The translations under genes were made by a program, and so were the position numbers. From NCBI GenBank assembly GCA_021770445.1, contig JAETQY010000023.1, positions 1-35,577 on the forward strand: DNA of 35,577 nt, in the 5' to 3' direction. The notes under the pieces were generated by a model. The model searched no databases. It saw only the letters and a list, made by a program, of their open reading frames with translations, and was not told the origin of the DNA. Source of the stretch: Bacillota bacterium. GTDB taxonomy: Bacteria; Bacillota; Clostridia; Oscillospirales; Oscillospiraceae. The stretch's first letter is position 1. Every line of letters begins with the position of its first letter. Of this stretch, positions 32,697-35,577 are shown in pieces.

Positions 32697-32725
32697 ATTA
32701 TACTATGTCGTATTTTGTCTTTCAA
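32697..32725 (-). promoter_or_regulatory. Promoter of the traX-like gene
   Basis: The minus strand reads TTGAAA (32720-32725), a 17-base spacer and TATAAT (32697-32702). The predicted start near 32690 rules out start codons upstream of 32690. Confidence 0.75.
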
Positions 32726-32751
32726 GGCACAATATGGGTCTGCCGTCCGGT

Positions 32752-32785
32752 TTCGACGCATAATTTCCAAAAATTGGAATATAAT
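32752..32785 (+). promoter_or_regulatory. Candidate Spo0A-activated promoter of spoIIE
   Basis: A perfect TATAAT is at 32780-32785. No -35 is present at 17 bases, but TTCGACG (32752-32758), one mismatch from the inverted Spo0A box TTCGACA, ends 21 bases before it. This is the unusual spacing known for B. subtilis spoIIE and spoIIG promoters. A second near-match, TGTCGTA (32706-32712), lies further up, inside the divergent traX promoter. Confidence 0.5.
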
Positions 32786-32818
32786 GGGGCTCCAACCTAC
32801 ACCAAGGAGGAGACCGGC

Positions 32819-34903
32819 ATGACAGCCAAGACCATTTACAGCAAGCTAAACGCGCTGCGGCCTCAGGGCAAGGAGGCCCCAAAGCCCAAGGCGGCGGTCC
32901 GGCAGGAGAAGAAGGCCGTACCCGTGTCCGTGCTGTTGACGGAGGTGGGCATCCACCTACTGCTGGGGGCGGTGCTGGCGGGGGCGGTGCTCTTCGGGGA
33001 GAGCGCCCCCTTCGGCGTGTCCTTCGCGGCGGCGGCGGGCTCCGGGCTGTACGGGGCCTCGGCGCTGGTGGGGGTCTGCTTCGGCGCGTTGGCCGCCCTG
33101 GACTTCGCCGCCGGCCTGCGGTACTCCGCCGCGGCCATCCTCACCTTCGCGGTCCACTTCGCCTTCTGCGACTGGAAGGTCCTCCGCCGGCCCTGGGCCA
33201 TGCCCCTGGTGGCCGCGGCGCTGAACGCCTTCACCGGCCTGATTGTCCGGGGCTCCGCGGGCTGGCGGGGGACGGATGGCCTCTACTTTACCCTGGAGGT
33301 GGCGCTGACCGGGCTGGCCGCCTGGGCCTTCCGGGGGGCGCTGGCCCCCATGTCCCGACGGAAGGGGGACAGGCCCTCCCCGGCGGCCCGGCGGGTGGGG
33401 CCGCTGGCCCTGCTGTGCGCCTGTCTGGCCGCCGCCGCTCCGCTGAGCCTGTTTGGTATCCCCATGCTGGGTGCGGCGGCGGTGGGGGGCTGCGTGCTCT
33501 ACCTGCGGGCCCCGGAGCGCTTCCTGAGCTGGCTAGGGGTCCAGCCGGAGCAGGGGACGACCGCCGACCCCCGGGCCCAGCGGGTGGTCCGGCAGAAGCT
33601 GGAGCAGACCGCCGGCGCCTTCCGCACCCTGTACGAGTCCCTCCGGTCGGCCTTCCGCCCTCCGGACAACGACAATGACGTGGCCGCTGTCTTTGACCGG
33701 GCGGCGGGGCGACAGTGCCGGGGGTGTACTCTCCGGGACCGGTGCTGGAAAACCGACTACAACACCACCTTCAACGCACTCAACGACGCCACCCCCGCCA
33801 TGGTGGAGCGGGGGCGGGCGGAGCCGGCCGACTTCCCCCGCCACTTCGCCGACCGGTGCATCCACTTTCCCGCCTTTGTGGCGGCGGTAAACGAGGAGCT
33901 CACCGCCCTGTTCTACCGCCGGCAGTACAACGCCCGCATCCGGGAGAGCCGGGCGGCGGTGTGCCGGCAGTACGCCCAGCTGTCCGACCTGCTGGGGGAC
34001 GCCGCCGCCGAGCTGAGCCGGGAGCTGACCCCCGACCCGACGGGGGAGCGCCGCCTGCGCCAGCGTCTGTCCGAGCTAAAGCTGGATGTGCGCTCCTGCG
34101 TCTACCGGGACGGACGGGGACTGCTGCGGGTGGAGGCGGAGGGCCCGGACTGTCCCGCCCTGGCCCGGCCCAGCCGGCTGAAGGACCTGTCCGCTGTCCT
34201 GGGGGTGCCCCTCCGGGTGGAGCTGGAGGGGGAGGGCGCCCTGTCCCTCCTTCAGCAGGAGCCCCTGATGGCGGTAGCAGGGGTGGCGGCCCGGAAAAAG
34301 ACCGGCGAGACAGTGAGCGGCGACGCAGGCACCTATTTTAAGCGCCATGACGGCAAGCTCTACCTTTTATTATGTGACGGCATGGGCAGCGGCCCCGACG
34401 CCAACCGGGAGAGCACCCTGGCGGTCCGGCTGCTGGAGCAGCTTCTCCAGGCGGGGGTGGAGGCGAGACGGGCGCTGACCACCCTGTCCTCCGCACTGGC
34501 CCTCCGGGGGGAGGAGACCGGCGGCTTTACCACGGTGGACCTGCTCCAGCTGGACCTGTTCACCGGGGAGGGGGAGCTGTTCAAGCTGGGGGCGGCCCCT
34601 ACCTATATAAAGAAAGGCGGAAACGTCCAGCGGCTCAGCGGAAAATCCCTGCCTGCCGGGCTGGCCGAGGGAGAAATCACTGCCCTGGACCAGTTTCCTC
34701 TGCGGTTGAGCCCCGGAGACTGCGTGCTGATGATCAGTGACGGGGTGTGTCCTGGCCCGGAGGACGGCTGGCTGCGGGAGCGGTTCGCCCGGTTTGACGG
34801 GACAAGTCCCAAGGACCTGGCCCGGGAGCTGGTGACCCGGGATTTGAAGGACGCCACCGACGACCGCACCGCCCTGGTGGTCCGTATCGACAAGCGGGCA
34901 TAA
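32819..34903 (+). CDS. spoIIE: Stage II sporulation protein E (serine phosphatase)
   Basis: A 694-residue protein with an N-terminal multi-helix membrane region (about 30-230), a central regulatory region containing a Cys-rich stretch (CRGCTLRDRCW) typical of clostridial SpoIIE, and a C-terminal PP2C-type phosphatase domain. Metal-site motifs: VSGD before GTYFKRHDGKLYLLL, CDGMGSGP (Asp520), MISDGV (Asp641) and the terminal TDDRTALVV (Asp681-Asp682). SpoIIE dephosphorylates SpoIIAA-P to free sigma-F in the forespore and helps place the polar septum. ATG 32819 follows AAGGAGG (32804-32810) by 8 bases; the reading open from 32705 precedes the promoter -10. It is shorter than B. subtilis SpoIIE (827 residues), mostly in the membrane part. 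No strong terminator follows. Confidence 0.93.
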   Translation: MTAKTIYSKLNALRPQGKEAPKPKAAVRQEKKAVPVSVLLTEVGIHLLLGAVLAGAVLFGESAPFGVSFAAAAGSGLYGASALVGVCFGALAALDFAAGLRYSAAAILTFAVHFAFCDWKVLRRPWAMPLVAAALNAFTGLIVRGSAGWRGTDGLYFTLEVALTGLAAWAFRGALAPMSRRKGDRPSPAARRVGPLALLCACLAAAAPLSLFGIPMLGAAAVGGCVLYLRAPERFLSWLGVQPEQGTTADPRAQRVVRQKLEQTAGAFRTLYESLRSAFRPPDNDNDVAAVFDRAAGRQCRGCTLRDRCWKTDYNTTFNALNDATPAMVERGRAEPADFPRHFADRCIHFPAFVAAVNEELTALFYRRQYNARIRESRAAVCRQYAQLSDLLGDAAAELSRELTPDPTGERRLRQRLSELKLDVRSCVYRDGRGLLRVEAEGPDCPALARPSRLKDLSAVLGVPLRVELEGEGALSLLQQEPLMAVAGVAARKKTGETVSGDAGTYFKRHDGKLYLLLCDGMGSGPDANRESTLAVRLLEQLLQAGVEARRALTTLSSALALRGEETGGFTTVDLLQLDLFTGEGELFKLGAAPTYIKKGGNVQRLSGKSLPAGLAEGEITALDQFPLRLSPGDCVLMISDGVCPGPEDGWLRERFARFDGTSPKDLARELVTRDLKDATDDRTALVVRIDKRA

Positions 34904-34930
34904 AAAGACCGCCCGGACGGCCCCGGACGG

Positions 34931-34959
34931 TTGACAAGCCCCGAAAAATCGGATACAAT
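34931..34959 (+). promoter_or_regulatory. Consensus promoter of the 27-codon gene
   Basis: A perfect TTGACA (34931-34936), a 17-base spacer and TACAAT (34954-34959). Predicted start near 34966, leaving a 60-base structured leader. It is among the strongest promoters in the window. Confidence 0.8.
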
Positions 34960-35003
34960 TAAATTAAGGTGCCACGGCAAAATGTCACGGCGGTCAGCTC
35001 AGA

Positions 35004-35019
35004 GCCTCCGAAAGGAGGT
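35004..35019 (+). promoter_or_regulatory. Ribosome site locked in a GAAA-loop hairpin
   Basis: CCTCC (35005-35009) and GGAGG (35014-35018) pair around a GAAA tetraloop (plus a closing G-U pair). The GGAGG is the core of the Shine-Dalgarno site of the 27-codon gene, 7 bases before its ATG, so the hairpin would mask it. Confidence 0.75.
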
Positions 35020-35025
35020 GAAGAC

Positions 35026-35109
35026 ATGTCCATAAACATTACCGTAATTTTTTGTGGTTATACAATCACATTAAAGGTAAAAAAGGACAACCGCCACTCG
35101 GCCAAGTGA
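35026..35109 (+). CDS. 27-residue peptide, hydrophobic N-part and basic C-part (possible type I toxin)
   Basis: ATG at 35026 with an excellent AAAGGAGGTGA site opens a 27-codon frame ending TGA at 35107-35109. The peptide starts MSINITVIFCGYTITLKV (alternating hydrophobic residues, one Cys, a Cys-Gly turn) and ends in a basic, polar tail KKDNRHSAK. Small size, membrane-active look, consensus promoter, masked ribosome site, long-range pairing of the mRNA ends and a convergent antisense promoter are together the hallmarks of type I toxin genes (as in Fst or TxpA/BsrG loci). The amino acid sequence matches no toxin family I can recall. Alternatives are a regulatory micropeptide or a leader peptide. 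The last codons form one arm of the shared hairpin at 35087-35116. Confidence 0.6.
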   Translation: MSINITVIFCGYTITLKVKKDNRHSAK

Positions 35110-35122
35110 CGGTTGTTTGCGC
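35075..35122. terminator. Shared hairpin at the end of the 27-codon gene
   Basis: ACAACCGCCACT (35087-35098) and AGTGACGGTTGT (35105-35116) pair around a 6-base loop. In the minus-strand RNA all 12 pairs form (one G-U) and CCTTTTTTACC follows, a good terminator. In the plus-strand RNA there is a C-A mismatch and only TTTGC follows, so the mRNA probably reads through. Confidence 0.75.
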
Positions 35123-35181
35123 ATAAATCTTTCAACTAACACAAAGCTGGGCTGACCGCTTTTGCCGCGGTACCCCTTGAT
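35078..35181 (-). ncRNA. Predicted antisense RNA to the 27-codon mRNA (candidate antitoxin RNA)
   Basis: A transcript of about 100 bases is predicted from the minus-strand promoter at 35188-35216 (start near 35181) to the hairpin/T-run at 35078-35116. It is complementary to the 3' part of the 27-codon gene's mRNA, including the 3' arm of the long inverted repeat. Its own 5' end therefore repeats the mRNA leader motif (CGGCAAAA then GCGGTCAGC) and could compete with it. A 17-codon frame inside it has no ribosome site and is not called. Confidence 0.5.
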
Positions 35182-35187
35182 ATCCTT

Positions 35188-35216
35188 ATTATACCCCCCA
35201 GGGGCCCCGCTGTCAA
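35188..35216 (-). promoter_or_regulatory. Perfect consensus promoter pointing back at the 27-codon gene
   Basis: The minus strand reads TTGACA (35211-35216), a 17-base spacer and TATAAT (35188-35193), matching the SigA consensus at all 12 positions. No minus-strand gene follows for 2.5 kb; the only nearby target is the small locus. Confidence 0.8.
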
Positions 35217-35234
35217 GGCGGGATTTTGTTTTGT
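35206..35234 (+). terminator. Possible distal terminator of the 27-codon mRNA
   Basis: CCCGC (35206-35210) pairs with GCGGG (35218-35222) around a 7-base loop, followed by ATTTTGTTTTGTT. The loop contains the -35 box of the antisense promoter. An mRNA from 34966 to here would be about 270 bases and would contain both arms of the inverted repeat. Confidence 0.5.
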
Positions 35235-35264
35235 TACCGTTCTATTACACTTCTCCCGAATCTG

Positions 35265-35293
35265 TTGACAAGGGGAAATGGGTTTGTTAGAAT
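35265..35293 (+). promoter_or_regulatory. Strong promoter of a non-coding transcript
   Basis: A perfect TTGACA (35265-35270), a 17-base spacer and TAGAAT (35288-35293), with the start near 35300. Confidence 0.75.
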
Positions 35294-35299
35294 ACGCGC

Positions 35300-35577
35300 A
35301 GAGGTTGGGAGACCTTTTGTCCTCTTGACGGCTGGGCCGTCCCCGGAGCATTCGACCGGATGTAAGGGGAGTGACACAGGCGTCCGAGGGCCGAAAAGTT
35401 AAAAAACCTCTAAAGATTTGGTGAAAACAGAGAACTTTGTTGCGGAAATGTTAAACCTTCAAGGTCTACCACGGATGTAAAGAAGTTCCCTGCGGATGCC
35501 AAAACCGGCCCCTCTCAGGCCGAAACCGCCCCGGATGGGGCAAAAAAGGGTCCGACAGGACCCGGAAAAATCAGAAG
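35300..35577 (+). ncRNA. Structured non-coding RNA or long leader (runs off the window)
   Basis: No supportable reading frame exists here, but structure is dense. AGAGGTT (35300-35306) pairs with AACCTCT (35405-35411), closing a 110-base domain that contains GACGGC-tgg-GCCGTC (35327-35341) and CCGG/CCGG (35343-35359). After it come a stem at 35426-35441, ACCT/AGGT (35455-35465) and three hairpins with A-rich linkers: CGGCC/GGCCG (35506-35522), GCCCC-ggat-GGGGC (35528-35541) and GGGTCC-gaca-GGACCC (35548-35563). Hairpin-rich RNAs with A-rich linkers recall large bacterial ncRNA classes (raiA, ROOL, OLE). I cannot assign one. An rRNA-operon leader or a gene leader beyond the window is also possible. 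Confidence 0.5.

Larger units (their letters stand above)
34968..35174. repeat. Long imperfect inverted repeat flanking the 27-codon gene
   Basis: The left arm is 34968-35002 and the right arm is 35147-35174. GCGGTCAGCTCAG (34990-35002) pairs with CTGGGCTGACCGC (35147-35159) over 13 positions with one G-U. CGGCAAAA (34975-34982) pairs with TTTTGCCG (35160-35167). GGTGCC (34968-34973) pairs with GGTACC (35169-35174) with one G-U. The left arm has 7 extra bases (34983-34989) and there is one mismatch. In a full-length plus-strand transcript this makes a 27-pair helix joining the 5' leader to the 3' region. Confidence 0.8.

Noticed and set aside
34904..34932. A terminator for spoIIE in the repeated CCGGACGG sequence
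   Set aside because: The possible stems are short and overlapping and no T-run follows.
35058..35126. A 17-codon frame inside the antisense RNA
   Set aside because: No Shine-Dalgarno sequence, and most of it lies in the terminator hairpin and beyond the T-run.
35136..35351. A 71-codon minus-strand frame across the promoter region
   Set aside because: It runs through three promoters and a terminator, has no ribosome site and no recognisable sequence.
1..35577. CRISPR arrays, insertion sequences, prophage genes
   Set aside because: No regularly spaced repeats, transposase, integrase or phage structural genes were found on either strand.

Overview
The window looks like a chromosomal segment of a GC-rich, spore-forming, Gram-positive anaerobe. 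It is most probably a member of the Oscillospiraceae (the Flavonifractor / Lawsonibacter / Pseudoflavonifractor kind). The reasons are a Firmicutes-type gdpP-rplI-dnaB cluster, an Asp23/fakA pair, a spoIIE gene, lipoproteins with Gram-positive lipoboxes, strong GGAGG ribosome sites, frequent TTG/GTG starts and many promoters with an extended -10 (TGn-TATAAT). The genus is inference; no rRNA gene is present.

Region 1 (1-3425, minus strand): the start of an NADP-type glutamate dehydrogenase, a GNAT acetyltransferase with a PspC-domain protein, and a DEAD-box RNA helicase overlapping a small membrane protein. Region 2 (3477-6232, plus): two overlapping lipoprotein genes, a penicillin-binding-like serine hydrolase and a CapA-type metallophosphatase. 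Region 3 (6230-13983): a MATE exporter (minus), a YjiH-like membrane protein (plus), release factor 3 (minus), a periplasmic-type phosphoglycerol transferase/sulfatase (minus) and a branched-chain aminotransferase (minus), most with recognisable promoters or terminators.

Region 4 (14071-22034, plus) is a housekeeping operon: gdpP (c-di-AMP phosphodiesterase), rplI, dnaB, tilS, hpt, ftsH, followed by a separately promoted tRNA-Arg(CCG) with its own terminator. A PilZ-domain gene of different base composition follows. Region 5 (22897-29508, plus) is an envelope-modification operon that resembles dlt: a secreted transglutaminase-like protein, an amino-acid adenylating enzyme, a carrier protein, an MBOAT acyltransferase, a SGNH-like membrane-anchored protein with Cys at the nucleophile position, and a lipoprotein. 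It probably activates an amino (or hydroxy) acid, loads it on the carrier and passes it across the membrane to a surface polymer.

Region 6 (29511-34903): fakA and an Asp23 protein (minus), a lower-GC traX-like gene (minus) and spoIIE (plus) with Spo0A-box-like sequences ahead of it. Region 7 (34904-35577) has almost no conventional coding capacity but is dense in signals: a consensus promoter driving a 27-codon gene with a sequestered ribosome site, a consensus promoter firing back at it from the other strand, a long imperfect inverted repeat that would lock the two ends of the mRNA together, and then a third consensus promoter driving a long hairpin-rich non-coding transcript that runs off the window. 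The 27-codon locus has the architecture of a type I toxin-antitoxin module or a regulated micropeptide, and together with the structured RNA it is the most likely place for something undescribed.
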